Of a stretch of 64,000 nt of DNA, positions 20,539 to 32,537 are shown piece after piece. A model generated the notes under the pieces. That model was not told the DNA's origin and did no database searches. It worked only from the letters and a program-made list of their open reading frames with translations. The DNA is from Phytophthora quininea (lineage: Eukaryota; Oomycota; Peronosporomycetes; Peronosporales; Peronosporaceae): positions 1 to 64,000 of the forward strand of contig JAAVTG010001037.1 in NCBI GenBank assembly GCA_011947345.1, written 5' to 3'. The position numbers and the translations under genes are program-made. Within the stretch, counting starts at the first letter, position 1, and each line of letters begins with the position of its first letter.

Positions 20539-23087
20539 TATTAAAATGAGTTGATTAACACTTTAGCGGATTTCTCGTCTAAGCTGCTTTATCTCGTAGC
20601 ATCAGATTTATCGTTGAGGAATCCAAATGGTGTGTTGCTCTAGAGCGATAGCATTAGTGTCTTTTGGCGGTTCGAAGCCCAATTGACGTATTATCGACAG
20701 TATTGCCGATTCGTCGTAATGGAGTTCAGCTGCGTGTTGGTAGATGAATTGGTAGTGCATTCTGAAGGAGCACATCATTCCTGGAATGCTTGGAGTTTCG
20801 GTTGGGGCCTCTCTGAACAGAATGTCATTTCGTAGTCTCCATGTTGCATGGAATATGATCGCCGTGTGCACTCTCCATAGAAGAAGGAGTACCTTACCAT
20901 TTTCTCGCCATCTTGTTCGCAGGTCTTGTGTTGTGGGGAAGAGCAGAAGCCGCCAAGTCAATCGAGTTCTGAACGCCCGACGCCAGGGCTTGTATACGTG
21001 TTCCCACATCGATGTAAGCGATGTGCACTTGAAGAAGCAATGTTGTACTGTTTCAATCGCTTGACACCCAGGGCGTACACATTGCTGAATTGTCGGGTTC
21101 AACGATTTCAAGAAATATAGTCTCGAGCCGACGGTAATATCACCGCAATATAGTCGTAACATCACATCATGAACCACTGGAAGTACCAGTCCTCGCAGTG
21201 CTAGTATTTTTGACAGCGTTTGGTGAACACGTCGCCGTGGGCATCCCAAATCCTCAAGTGGATGGTGCTCCAGCGCAGGTGCTTGTTCAAGCAGCTTACC
21301 CCAGTCCTTTTCCGTAGTTTTGGAAAGAATCGTACGCTTGGCGTAGTAGTATTGGCACTGCTCACAGATAATCCGTGAATCGGAGGTGTGTTTGTTGCAT
21401 TTGCCGCTTGGATCTCTCCTGGATGAGGTTGAGGTAGAATTCTTGACATAACTTCTCTCAACTGTCTGTAGAGACGAAAAATATCCGTAAGAACAACTTC
21501 AGATCCGAGTATCGGATGAAGCGTTGAACATATTCTGGCGAAGAACGCGGCCGATGAAGGCCAGTAATGATTTTCATCCAGAAAATCGGCAAAACAGTCC
21601 AGCTTTTTCTCCGCAAGTGCACGACACAAGCGGCCAAACTTGGTGGTACCTGACCCCAATGGCGTCGAAGTTTGTGTTAACTCTCTGGAGTGCCACAGAT
21701 GGAATTCGGATGACTTATTCCACCATATTGGACTGTACAATGCATATTGCACTTTTTGAGTCTACTGACTTGTAGCGCCGATCGTTGTGGCCAATTTATT
21801 CTGTCCCAATCGCGCAGAGTTCGCCGCCACCACAGTGGCATCATTGTTGCTCTCCAACCCGCAGGTCGAGGTGGATCTTGAAACAGAAAGTCACTGGATC
21901 GCGGCCTAGCGAATTCCCCATATCGTAGTTGGATTATATGCATCATTGGTCGATACCACACGTTGTCATCGCTGTCCGAGTTGGAACTGGTGGTCGCCAC
22001 AAAATGCTGCAACTGCTGTAGGTGCTGGCGGCGAATCACTGTTGCTACATCAGGGACTCCGATTCCGTCCATTTCTCGCGGTGTTGTCGCTAGTCCTTTT
22101 GTACAATGCTCACGCCCGCTTTTCCGGCACTAATGCGATTGTATAGAACGTAGCGGTTTATCATTCCTTGCCATCGCTTTATAAATCGTGTGGGAATTAG
22201 CATCGCAGTTGTGAAGTACCAAAGTATAGACAAAATCTCAACTTGAGCGATTAGTCTTCGACCAAGCAGAGTACGCGCTCGCCCTTTCCAGAGCTGCAAG
22301 CGTTTAATCATCTTTTGATCGAGCTGCGCCGCAAGTTTTTCAGATGTGTCCAAATTTCCAAAAGGTATGCCAAGGTAGCGCGTTGTTTCGCCTCGTTTCA
22401 ACGATCGAAGTGGCTCCAAACGTGGTGCTGGACACTTATTATTCAGACTCATCATGACGCTTTTGGTGTGGTTCAGCTGCGCTCCAGATCCCACGCAGTA
22501 GCAGTCTACGATCTTCAGTTGATCCACCAATTGTGCCTTCCCTTTTGAGAAGAGAACTGTGTCATCAGCAAAAAACGCCACAGGAATCCGTAACGTCTCA
22601 TTTACTTCGACGCCGAGATCTCGATTGGCTCGCAAGAGATTTCCCAGTGGTTCTAGTGAGAGTGCAAACAAGAACGGCGATAATGGATCCCCTTGTTTAA
22701 CTCCGCGTGCTGGAGAGAGAGCATCTTGAGCCCACCCATTTATCATCAACGAACACTGTGTGTTTTCGTACATTAATTCAATCCACGAACGGAATCGCGG
22801 GCCAAGCCCTTGTCGTTCGAGCACGCGAAATAGGTATTGTCGATTTACCCGATCATACGCTTTCGCAAAATCCAGGAAGGTGGCAATGCCTCGATGGCTC
22901 TGGGATGTCATCAAATGTTGCAAGTCTCGCACCAGGAAAATTTGTTCGTGGATTGAGCGTCCAGGTATAAATCCTTTTGGTCAGGATGTACTAACCTGGA
23001 CATCAAAGGACGTAGTCGATTGACAAGCACTCGCGAGAGTATTTTAACCTCCACCGGCATCAATGTTATCGGGCGGAAGTTTCCGGT
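20539..23087 (-). mobile_element. LINE A: 5'-truncated non-LTR retrotransposon
   Basis: Minus-strand ORF2 fragment, 2,549 bp, flanked by a 16 bp target-site duplication. The 5' end is cut inside the reverse transcriptase at the FRPITLMPVEVKIL block. A 280-residue open frame (22090-22932) holds FLDFAKAYDRVNRQYLF, GVKQGDPLSPFLFALSLEPL and the catalytic FADDTVLF. Downstream frames (21677-22072, 21201-21752, 20608-21249) give the thumb and a zf-RVT-type zinc-binding tail (CVRPGCQAIETVQHCFFKC). Several frame breaks remain. The 3' tail is AT-rich, not a clean poly-A. Inactive as 5'-truncated. Confidence 0.9.
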
Positions 23088-23103
23088 CAGAAAAGAAACT
23101 TAT
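23088..23103. repeat. Target-site duplication (right) of LINE A
   Basis: CAGAAAAGAAACTTAT, identical to 20523-20538. Confidence 0.85.
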
Positions 23104-23392
23104 GAAGACACGAACAAATTCAGCGTGAACTTGCTTCCGGAGGGTGTGATCAGCGTCGTCTGCAGCATTCTGCCAGGTCTCGATGCCTCCCACCTCTCGC
23201 ACTCGTGTCGCTGGTGGTTGCACTACCTCTCGACTGTGTTCCCGTGGCGGCAGCGACTGAACGGCAAAGAATATACCGGCTCCAGAATCGATGGTATCAA
23301 ACGGAAACAAATATACATACAGAGACGGTATCTTCGGTCCCCAAGCTGTCCGCTCGGACTTCAATGGCGAGGTGATCAAGGAGGAAATTGAA
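23104..23392 (+). pseudogene. F-box-like coding remnant, copy 1
   Basis: Plus-strand reading gives LLPEGVISVVCSILPGLDAS followed by HLSHSCRWWLHYLS, close to the F-box pattern (LP-x-E-x-x-x-x-I-x-x-x-L-x-x-x-D-x-x-x-L-S-x-x-C-R-x-W). F-box proteins link substrates to SCF ubiquitin ligases through Skp1. A frame change near 23300 leads into NKYTYRDGIFGPQAVRSD. The 5' side is cut off by LINE A and the 3' side by LINE B. A parallel copy is at 33314-33640. F-box assignment is inference from one motif. Confidence 0.5.
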
Positions 23393-25374
23393 TTGATTAA
23401 CTGTTTAGCGGATTTCTCGTCTTAAAGTGAATAAGCTATCTATCCGTGAGAGTTACGTTCGTGTCGTCCACATGTGGTGCATGGGTTCCGGGAAATTGTT
23501 TTCTGGCGGATCAAAAGCCAAGTTTTTACAGCACGCGGACCACAGTAGCGCGGTTGCAATGAAGTTCATGTGCGTGTTGGTAGAGGAATTGGAAGTGCAT
23601 CTTGAACGAGCTCAGCAGATTGAGAATATTTGGCACTTTAGCTGTCGTTTCCTGGAAATGAATGTCGTTCCTGAGCCGCCATGTTGCGTGAAACACAATC
23701 GCTGTGTAGATCCTCCATAGAAGTATCCGTTCTTTGTGCTCACTTCTCCAGTTCCTACAGAGGTCTTGCAATCTTGGGAAGAGCAGCAACCTCCAGCTTA
23801 GGTCGACGCAAAAGAACGTCGACCACCGGCTCCATAGTTCGCTCCACATTGGTTCTAATGACGGGCACGTGAAAAACAGTGTTCTACCGTTTCGATCTCC
23901 TGGCATCCCGGACGAACGCAGTTTTGGATGGTAGGATTTAGTTCTCTGAGGAAGTATAGTCGTGAACTGACTGTGAGGTCTCCGAAGCACATTCGTACTA
24001 TCACATCATGAATTACCGGCAGTAGATATCCACGTAGAGAAATCACACTGAACGAGGCGTCATGAATCCTTTGTCGAGGACACCCCTGGTCTTCCGTCGG
24101 ATGATGCATCAACTCCGGAACTTGCTGGAGAATAACCTTCCAATCTTGCGATCGCAAATTTGGGAAGAATCGTGTAGTTGGTTCTGTTGGGAGACAGCTG
24201 CTTAGCTTGATTCCAAATATCGGTGGTGAATTCGTGCTTCTTACTTCCTGCATTCCTCCTTCGTCCGGATGCGGTAGTAAGCGATGAAATAATCGGCTCA
24301 TTTGATGGTAGAGCACGAAAATGTCATGCGGAAGCACTTACGTCCCAAGTATTGGATGAATCTCGGAGCAGACGTCCGTGAAAAATGCCGTTGACGACGG
24401 CCAGTCGCGATTGGCATCCAGAAAGTCGGCAAAACATAACTTTTTAAGTTTTGCCAGTTCCCGACAGAGCGCTCGGAAGGCGTTTGACCCTGACCCCAGG
24501 GGCTTCGCCGGACTTGCTGGGCTTCGTGTATCCAGTACCTGAAATTCAGGCAACTTGCTCCACCAAATTGGGGTGAATAACGCCTTCTGCAGAGTTTTCA
24601 TTCTGTTGTAGTGAATCGACTCCGGGGCTGGCCATTTAATTCTGTTCCACTCCCGTAGCAAGTGTCTCCACCACAAAGGTAGCATGCTCGACCTCCAGCC
24701 AGCTGATTTCGGTGGGGTTTGAAGTAAGAAATCACTCGATCGCGGGCGGGCGAAGTTGCCATAGTGTAATTGGATCATGTAGAGCATTGGGCGATACCAT
24801 ACGTTGTCATCTTCGTCTGGGTGTGTAGTAGTCGCTAATACAAATTTCTGGAGAAGTTGGAAGTGTTGGCGACGAATAACAGTAGCTACATCAGGAACCC
24901 CGATGCCGTCTGCTTCGCGTGGCCTCACAGCCAGTCCTTTTGAACGATACTTACCCCAGATTTCCCAGTGCTTACGCGGTTGTATAACACGTACCGATTC
25001 ACAATCCTTGCCAGCGTTTGATGAACCGGATCGGAATCGTCACAGAAGCCGTGAAATACCACAGCAATGACAAAATCTCTGCTAGGGCGATCAATCTTCG
25101 GCCAATTAAAGTTCTCGCTCAGCCTTTCCAAAGTTGGAGCCGCTTAATCAATTTTTTGTCGAGTTGATTCGCCACCAATGTTGAAGTATCACCATTGCCG
25201 AACGGAATGCCAAGATATCGCGCGGTTTCGCCGCGCTTCAGTGATTTTAGCGGTGACACTCGCGGAGCAGAACGTTTACTGTTGAGACTCATTATCACAC
25301 TTTTGTTATGGTTCAGCCGAGCTCCAGATCCTCCACAATAGTCATCAACAATTTGAAGCTGCTCTTCTAGCTCC
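23393..25374 (-). mobile_element. LINE B, 3' portion (split by LINE C)
   Basis: Minus-strand LINE: the zf-RVT tail (CVRPGCQEIETVEHCF) at 23855-23990 and upstream, thumb-region frames 24338-24928 and 24925-25131, and the RT C-terminal part (QIVDDYCGGSGARLNHNKSV) up to 25374. The sequence stops exactly where LINE C begins and resumes at 30499. Many frame breaks. The left boundary is set where similarity to the LINE A 3' end starts (TTGATTAAC). Confidence 0.85.
25364..25374. repeat. Target-site duplication (left) of LINE C
   Basis: CTTCTAGCTCC, 11 bp, repeated at 30499-30509. It lies inside the RT of LINE B (codons for the ELEEQL stretch). Confidence 0.75.
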
Positions 25375-25621
25375 CTCCTGATTCCTCGTTTGGAAGGATA
25401 CCGCTCACATCGAGCCCTAACCCTTTCTTTCTGCGGAACAAACTGAATAGGGAAGAGATGGCCACCTAAATGGCCGATCATCTACGTGCGCAAGAGTACT
25501 CGCGGATCCGCCGCACAGCGACGACTGTGTTGACCGAGCCCCTGTTTCGGACGAAGCAGCAGCGATACTGGCCGAGGCCTACGAGCGAGATGACACGTCG
25601 CCAGAAGAGTACCTGGCGGTA

Positions 25622-26606
25622 GTGACGCAACAGCGTGCGTTCACTCCTGCAGCAACCAGCCATGCTGTAGTCATCAGCACTGGTTCGTACTGCTCTAACA
25701 CTGCAGTGCCGGTCATACTGAAGGCCTTCCTGCAGGACCACGGCAATGCGATGGTCAAAGAGGTGCTCTCGCACCATGGCGTCGCGATGCTGGAGAAGAT
25801 CCCATCGGGTGGAGTCCTAGTTCATGTCCGCACGGCAGAGGATGCGTCGAGGCTGGCTGGACAGGACGTAAATCTGCTTGGCAGGAAATTCAAGATCAAG
25901 CGATAGTCACTGCTGATGAACAAGTTTTTATGGATGTTTCTGGCATTCACTCGACGAAGGAAGCGAATGCGCTGTTTTGGCACTGTGTGCCATGGGAGCG
26001 CGTCCACTGTTTTTGACCCCTCGAGATGTGAACATGGAAGCTCAAGTTACGGCACCAACGTGGCGTTACTACTTTGGATCGATTGATCCACCCCAGTGCC
26101 TTATGGTACATCACTACGTCGCCCATCAACTTGTATACGGGCGAAACTTCTACGTAGCAAGAGGCAAACACTCGATGGAGCCACCAACCAGAGCTACGAC
26201 GTACCGTCAGTCTCGATACGCTGTGGTGCTACCATTTGGCAACGAACGAATTCAACCTGCTGGAAACGGCAAGCCCAGGAAGGAAAAAGAACCCGGTATC
26301 CCTGCAACCAGCACTGCCCTCATTACGGCGCAAGTAAACTCTGCTGCTGGTGCACCTGATGCGGCGTGCGCGTCAGCGGAATTTGGCTATGAACTAGGTG
26401 ATGAACTCATGTCTTCTGATCCCAACCATAGCCAAGCAATCCTGTCGCAGGAACCGCAGGAACCTAATCCGTCTAACGCACTCCCAGGCACTGTTAGTGC
26501 TGATGAACCTTCAAGTTCAAACTGGACTACCCATGGAGACTCCAACTTCGACATTGATATGTCAAAACAACTTGAAACTGGTTTCAAGCGTGCGGAGCCT
26601 TCGTGA
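25622..26606 (+). CDS. LINE C ORF1 protein (frame-broken)
   Basis: Two frames: about 25490-25906 (FLQDHGNAMVKEVLSHHGVA, RLAGQDVNLLGRKFKIKR) and 25977-26606 (VTAPTWRYYFGSIDPPQCLM, VARGKHSMEPPTRATTYRQS). They are joined by a frame change between 25900 and 25980. As in other LINEs ORF1 should be an RNA-binding protein; I see no clear CCHC knuckle in frame. It ends overlapping the first codons of ORF2. Confidence 0.6.
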
Positions 26607-29600
26607 CGCAGGCTACAGTTCCAAATCGTTACCTCTTGGTACGTCTCGAGTGGGGAAGCAAAATATGCTACATCCATAATATCTATGCTCCCAATGATGC
26701 TACAGAGCGTGTTAAGCTTTTTGAAAAGCTGCCCGTGGAGTTTGAAGAAAACGCCGTTCATATTGTTTGTGGAGACTTCAATTTAGCATTGAATCCTGAG
26801 CTAGATGCCATGGCTTCAAACCCAAGGCCAGATCCGAGTCGGAGGGCGCTACAGTTGTGGCTGGCAGAGATTGACGCCATCGATGTGTGGCGGCTGCACC
26901 ACCCAAACGCGAAAGTGTACTCCGGACCGAGGCCAAGAAAGAACCGAATTGATTATGCGTTTTTATCCGATAATTTACAGTCTGAATGCTACCATAACTC
27001 GGGCTACTCTGCATGGAACTGGGAGGTGATCATCTAGCCCACCACGTCGAGCTAACGTCGTGGCATCATCCAACTGGGACTGGATTTTGGCGATTACCAG
27101 ATTGGCTACTTCAAATCCCACAACTTCAAACAGACATCGTGAATGAAGCAAAAGACTTACTACCTGTTCTTCAAGCTTCTCACAACCCAGGGATAGTGTG
27201 GAAGTCTTGGAAAAGAAGATAAAACTGTACCTAAAACGCTGTCAGCGAAGTTTACGGTCCACACGCAATGCTGACATCAAGCTTGCCCGGGAGCAACTGG
27301 AAGAATGTGCTGCTGTGGTGGCGAAGGAAGGTTCCAATGAACAAGATGAAATCGATTATTACTTTGCGAAACAAAGGTATCAAGACGCCCGCAAAGATTG
27401 GGCGAGCTTTGGAGCTAATCACGGGTTTGAGCAAACAGTCGCTGCTACAGAAAAAGTACCAAGTTCAGGCCTCCTCGATACGAACTACGCAATACCCCAT
27501 TTCGATCTATTCGAAAAGCAGACGGAACGCTATCTACTGACCCAGTCGATATTTGCCATGGATTTAACGAGCACTGGGCCAGAATTTTTGGTGACCCTCG
27601 AGTACAGACTGAAGCCAATGATAGTAGCATTGATGTGGAGTCTCAAAACATACTCCTCGATACAATTGATAGGCGACTAAACTCTGAAGTAGCCGATGAA
27701 CTTGATGAAGATCTAACTGCTGAAGAATTTGCGAAGGCTATCAAGAAGTTGAAGTCGCACTCGGCCCCGGGCCAGATGGATTTACAAGTGATTTTTTCGT
27801 CTCGATCCAGATTTATTTGGTGCAATTCTCTTGGAAGTTTTCCGATACCAAGCAGAGCGCGGGATTCTGTTGCCCCACCAACGGTACTCGTCGGTGGCAC
27901 TGCTCTTTAAAAAGGGGAACGATCGGATCCTGGAAACTTTCGCCCCATAACATTAATGCCTGTAGAAGTCAAGATTTTGTCGCGGGTACTTGTAAATCGC
28001 CTCCGCCCGTTGATGACAAAGCTGGTACATCCTGATCAAAAAGGTTTTATACCAGGGCGGCGAATAGATCAGCAAGTAATGTTAGTTCGCGATCTCCAGT
28101 ATTTGATGATATCTCAAAACCACAAAGGACTAGCAACATTTTTGGATTTTGCTAAAGCCTACGACAGAGTGAATCGCCAATATCTTTTCCGTGTACTTGA
28201 ACGCCAAGGTTTTGGAGCGCGCTTCCTGTCATGGATCAAGCTGATGTACACAGAATCTGAGTGCTCGCTCATGATAAATGGATGGGCTCAAGACTCCTTG
28301 ACACCTGGTCGAGGAGTTAAGCAGGGTGATCCATTATCCCCGTATCTATTCGCTCTCTCCCTGGAACCGCTCGGCAATCTCTTACGAGCACATCGGAACC
28401 TAGGAGTTCGCGTAGATCAAGATTTATGCATACCAGCAGCCTTCTTCGCTGATGACACAGTGTTATTCGCAAAAGGAAAACGTCAGCTAAAAGAACAACT
28501 CCAACTTGTGGAGACGTATTGCGCAGGCTCTGGGGCCCAACTGAACCAAGCTAAAAGCGTGATAATGAGTCTTAACAACAGGTACTCAGCACCGACCATT
28601 GAACCACTACGCACTCTGGTACGCGGTGAAACAACGCGTTATCTCGGTATTCCATTCGGCAATTTTGATATCTCCACAGTGCTCGCGAATCAACTGGACA
28701 AAAGTTGATAACACGGTTGAAGCTTTGGCAAGGTAGAGCAAGAACCCTGCTTGGGCGAATTGCACAAGCAGAGATTTTATCACTACTCTGGTATTTTACA
28801 GCCACCGTGACGATTCCAACTCGGTTTATAAATCGCTGGCAAGGAATTGTTAATCGATATGTACTGTACAACCGAGTGAGCGTTGGGAAAGCAGGAATAA
28901 GTATTGTTAAGAAAGGATTAGCTGCACGACCACGGGAAGCGGATGGTATTGGGGTTCCTGTCGTGAAGATGATTATCCAGCGTCAGCACTTCCAACTTCT
29001 GCAGAAAATTGTAGCTACGATTAGCGCTGCTACTCCTACAGATGATGATGTATGGTATCGTCCACTGTTGGCAATGCTCCAACGACGATATGGCAAATTT
29101 GCGCGACCTGCTTCGGGTGGTTTTCTGCTCCAAGAACCTCCGAAGCCAGCAGGATGGAGGACTACAATGCTCCCCTTGTGGTGGCGGCATGTTTTGAAGG
29201 AGTGGAACCGTATTCAATGGCCAAGTCGAACGTCTTTACACCAAAGTAGAACCAGTACGTTGCAGTTCGTGCTATCTAGCCCGATATGGTGGAGCAAGGT
29301 ACCAGCGTTTCACTTTTTGTACGCTCGCGGAGCCACCAGATTCTCGAAGCCTCTTGGCGCAGGATCCATAAAATTTCGCAATTTATGCCGCGCACTTGCA
29401 GAACACCAATTTTGGTGTTTTGCAGACTTCCTGGATGGTAATCGCTGTTGGCCGTCGTCCACTACTTTTTTACTAAAGTATGTTCAGCGCTTCATCCTAC
29501 CCGTGGATCCCAAATTGTTCTGCACGATATATTTCGGCTTTATCATCAGTTGACGCAAGTTTTTTTATCGTGTTCTACTGCATCCTGAAGCTGGGGGTAT

Positions 29601-30398
29601 TCGAGTTGTGGCAATTTCAAACACACCACCAGTATTTGGAGTGAAAGTTAATGGATTGGTTCCAACTGAGCCAAAGGCGCGCTTCTTCCCGTAATTGCGA
29701 CTTCAAGATTGGACAAAGCTCCTTCAAAAAGTACCAGACATGGTTCATCATCCGATGGAAGATTTAGGGTGCCCTAGACAACGCGTTCATCAAACATTGT
29801 CGAGCTTCCTATCACTTCGTGGGTTTCTCCTACCTGTGGTCCATGACATAATGCTGCGCCTGTACTTTGGTGATTTGATTGTGGGCTCGCGGCTTTACTT
29901 TCTAAGATCACTGGACCCAAACATTCAACAATGTGTTCGTCCTACGTGTCAAGCTATCGAAACGGTTGAGCACTGCTTTTATACGTGCCCAGCCTTGAAA
30001 GAAATGTGGCGCCAAGTGTGGGATCCGTGGTCATCAGTCTTCCGACCATCTCTAAGCTGGCGGCTGTTGCTTTTCCAAAGCTACAAGATATCCGCACAAG
30101 GTGGAGAGAGAAGCAAAAAGAATTGCTGCTTCTTTGGAAAGTGCAAACTGCTATTGTTTTCCACGCCACATGGAGATTGCGAAACGACATTCATTTCCGT
30201 GAGACGAAGGCAGAAATGCCTAACGTTGCTAATCTGCAAAGTTCCTTTAAGATGCACTACCAATTCATTTACCAGCATGCGACGGATCTCCATTGCGATT
30301 CCTCAGCGATTGCAGAACTAGTCGGGCAATTGGGGTTTGATCCTCCGAAGGACATTCTTCTAGAACGGCCGCAGGGTATTTGGATCCCGCGAGTTTAG
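26603..30398 (+). pseudogene. LINE C ORF2: endonuclease/reverse transcriptase/zf-RVT (frame-broken)
   Basis: Domains in order: APE-type endonuclease C-terminal part (26603-27037: YIHNIYAPND, VCGDFNLALN, RKNRIDYAFLSDNLQ); linker (27198-27680); reverse transcriptase palm (27956-28708) with QKGFIPGRRIDQQV, the conserved RT block AKAYDRVNRQYLF and FADDTVLF; thumb (28705-29553); zinc-binding tail (29695-30398). The endonuclease lacks the N-terminal segment with the first Asn and catalytic Glu. Stops or frame changes separate the blocks, so no full protein is made from this copy as read. Confidence 0.8.
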
Positions 30399-30498
30399 CT
30401 GAATTCTGCGAATGGATTCTTGATTAGATAGATTGTCTAAGTTACACCTTCCAGACGAGAGAATCCGCTAACTAGTTAATCAAATCATTTCAACTCAA

Positions 30499-30509
30499 CT
30501 TCTAGCTCC
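30499..30509. repeat. Target-site duplication (right) of LINE C
   Basis: CTTCTAGCTCC, identical to 25364-25374. Confidence 0.75.
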
Positions 30510-31190
30510 TCTTTCCTTTTGAGAATAGCACAGTGTCGTCAGCAAAGAACCCCACTGGGACCCGTAATGTTTGACCCACCAAGACACCTAAATCTCTTTG
30601 AGCGCGTAACAAATTTCCTAGTGGTTCCAACGAGAGAGCAAACAGGTACGGAGACAATGGATCTCCCTGTTTCACTCCTCAAGTTGGTGTCAGCGAGCCC
30701 TGCGTTGATCATTAATGAACATTTAGAGTCGTTGTACAATAGACGTATCCACACCAAAAATCGAGGCCCAAATCCTTGTCGTTCCAAAACTCGAAGAGGT
30801 ACGGACGATTAACGCGGTCGTAAGCCTTGGCGAAGTCCAAGAACGTGGCTAGTCCTTTGCGGTTTTGGAATGTTTCTAAGTGCTGGAGATCGCGGACTAG
30901 CATTACCTGCTGGTCAATCCGACGCCCCGGTATAAAGCCCTTTTGATCCGGATGCACTAACTTAGAAATGTGTGGTCTAAGGCGATTCACTAATACTCAC
31001 GATAATATCTTGACCTCAACGGGCATCAGTGTGATCGGCCGAAAGTTTCCCGGTTCAGATCGGTCTCCTTTTTAAACAGTAGTGCCACGGAGGAATATCG
31101 CTGATGTGGAAGTAGAATTCCACGTTCCAATTGATATCCACAAACTATCGCAAGTATTTCTCCAAACGCGCCCGGAGTAGTAAGCAATGA
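30510..31190 (-). mobile_element. LINE B, 5' portion (split by LINE C)
   Basis: Minus-strand RT N-terminal half: LPHQRYSSVALLFKKETD (31080-31150), VHPDQKGFIPGRRIDQQVML and FLDFAKAYDRVNR (30800-30960), GDPLSP-like block and FADD region at 30520-30680. It runs directly into 23393-25374 once LINE C is removed. The 5' end, near 31190, is a truncation point where similarity to LINE C stops. No target-site duplication for LINE B could be identified. Confidence 0.82.
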
Positions 31191-32014
31191 AGAGCGCTGA
31201 GGTGCTGACATGATGCTGCTGCTGCATTGTGAGAGAATCGCCTCGTCAAAAGGAAGAATTGAAAGAACTGAGGGTAAACCTGAAACATGTTGCCAGTGAT
31301 GCCGACTAGAACAGCAAAAATAAACTTTTTCAACGTCAGTACTAGCTGTGATCGAGCACCAAACCTGATGATCATGGTGGGGGGTTCAAACAGCAATGTA
31401 TTGTAGCAGCAAGTGCGTTGTAGCATCGGCTTATGAGCCACGCTTAGGAGCGTGTGCCTGGGAGGGATGTGGTGGGTTTTGTTGTTTGGTACTTGGACTT
31501 GATCTTGCAAATTCGAAAGTGAGAGAACTGTCCCTGCAGCTTGTTACTGCGTTCTCAAGTTGAACCGACGAGTCTTGCAGTTGAACGGCAACTTGCCAAT
31601 CATAGTTCACTCGCAGACGGCAACAATCCTGAGCATGTGGGTGCTGTACAGCAGCACGCCGGCGCAGCTAGTCTATCGGAAAAAGCGTCTTTCCATCGTA
31701 CCGCTACAAAAACACCATTTTCTTGTGCGATTGGTGTGGAGTATGGATCAGACGACCGAGCTCAGCCGACAACGACGCTGCCGCCATACCACCGCCGCGT
31801 CAACAAGCAATCTGCCGCGTAATCGCTCAACTACATATTCTGCACAAACGGTAAGTGCAGCGGGTTCCCGGTCGCTACCACAAGGCAGCGTCGGTGGGAA
31901 CGAGTAGGATAAATCGCTACTCTAATAGAACTCACTTCGCAAACTACTTTCGAGCGCACAAGGTGGGTTTTTCAAATCCTGCCTCGTACCTGTAACGGTT
32001 TAGGGCGATACTGT
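31191..32014. other. No recognisable gene
   Basis: About 0.8 kb with short open frames on both strands (e.g. minus 31145-31510, plus 31560-31907) lacking recognisable motifs. The last part must contain the promoter of the effector gene at 32065; GTCATTCATTATTAG at about 32016 is initiator-like. Confidence 0.5.
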
Positions 32015-32064
32015 GTCATTCATTATTAGTCTCCAAGAACAAAAGCTCGCTCCTTCAAGCCGTC

Positions 32065-32537
32065 ATGCGTCTGGGCTACGTCGTTATGATAGCTGTAGCC
32101 ACTCTCTTGGCGAGAAGCGACGGTGCTGCATTAACTTCGGAAGTTGAGACGAGCAAGCTCGTCGCTGCTCATGGGGACTCGGTGTGGACTCGTTCGCTGG
32201 AAGCTGTTACTGCTACTGAGAGTGGGGACAAGCGGTTCCTGAGAACTGTCGACGACAACGTTGAAGACGAGGACGAAGACGGCGATGGCGATGGCAGCGA
32301 AGAAAGAGCGATGGACCTTGCCAGTGTGGCCAAGGCAGCCAGCCTTGTCGAAAAGTACAAGCCCATCGAGACGAATTTCTGGAAGAGGCAAGTATTCTTT
32401 CGCTGGTGGCTGTTCAAGGAGAAGAAGCCTTACCAAATTCGGGACATGCTGGGGTGCCCATCATGAATGGAGACAAGCACCCCTTGTACAACGTTGTCGA
32501 GATGTACCGCAAGTTCTACAACAGCGTGACAAGGTGA
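32065..32537 (+). CDS. RxLR-EER secreted effector protein, one-base frame break near C-terminus
   Basis: ATG 32065 opens a signal peptide (MRLGYVVMIAVATLLARSDG). RFLR is at residues 57-60, followed by a strongly acidic run and EER at 79-81. The effector region contains FWKRQVFFRWWLFKEKKPYQ and RDMLG. The frame as read stops at TGA 32464-32466, 133 codons. At GGGG 32451-32454 one missing G would extend the protein by a further 24 codons to TGA 32535-32537; that tail has the HPLY and RKFYN look usual in RxLR C-termini. The break matches the homopolymer pattern of the window, so an intact gene is likely. Target unknown; such proteins act inside plant cells. Confidence 0.87.

Larger units (their letters stand above)
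25375..30498 (+). mobile_element. LINE C: near full-length non-LTR retrotransposon nested in LINE B
   Basis: A 5,124 bp plus-strand element between 11 bp duplications. After about 100 bp of leader come ORF1, then ORF2 with a partial APE endonuclease, reverse transcriptase (FLDFAKAYDRVNRQYLF, GVKQGDPLSPYLFALSL, FADDTVLFAKG), thumb and zf-RVT tail (CVRPTCQAIETVEHCFYTC at about 29940). The 3' end (ATCCGCTAACTAGTTAATCAA) matches the ends of LINEs A and B, so all three are one family. It is not intact: the endonuclease lacks its N-terminal third and several frames are broken. Some breaks, e.g. AAAA near 28702, fit one missing base. Confidence 0.9.

Noticed and set aside
23385..31260. Target-site duplication for LINE B
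   Set aside because: AAGGAGGAAATTGAA at the left and AAGGAAGAATTGAA near 31241 look alike but differ, and the latter lies beyond the point where LINE similarity stops.
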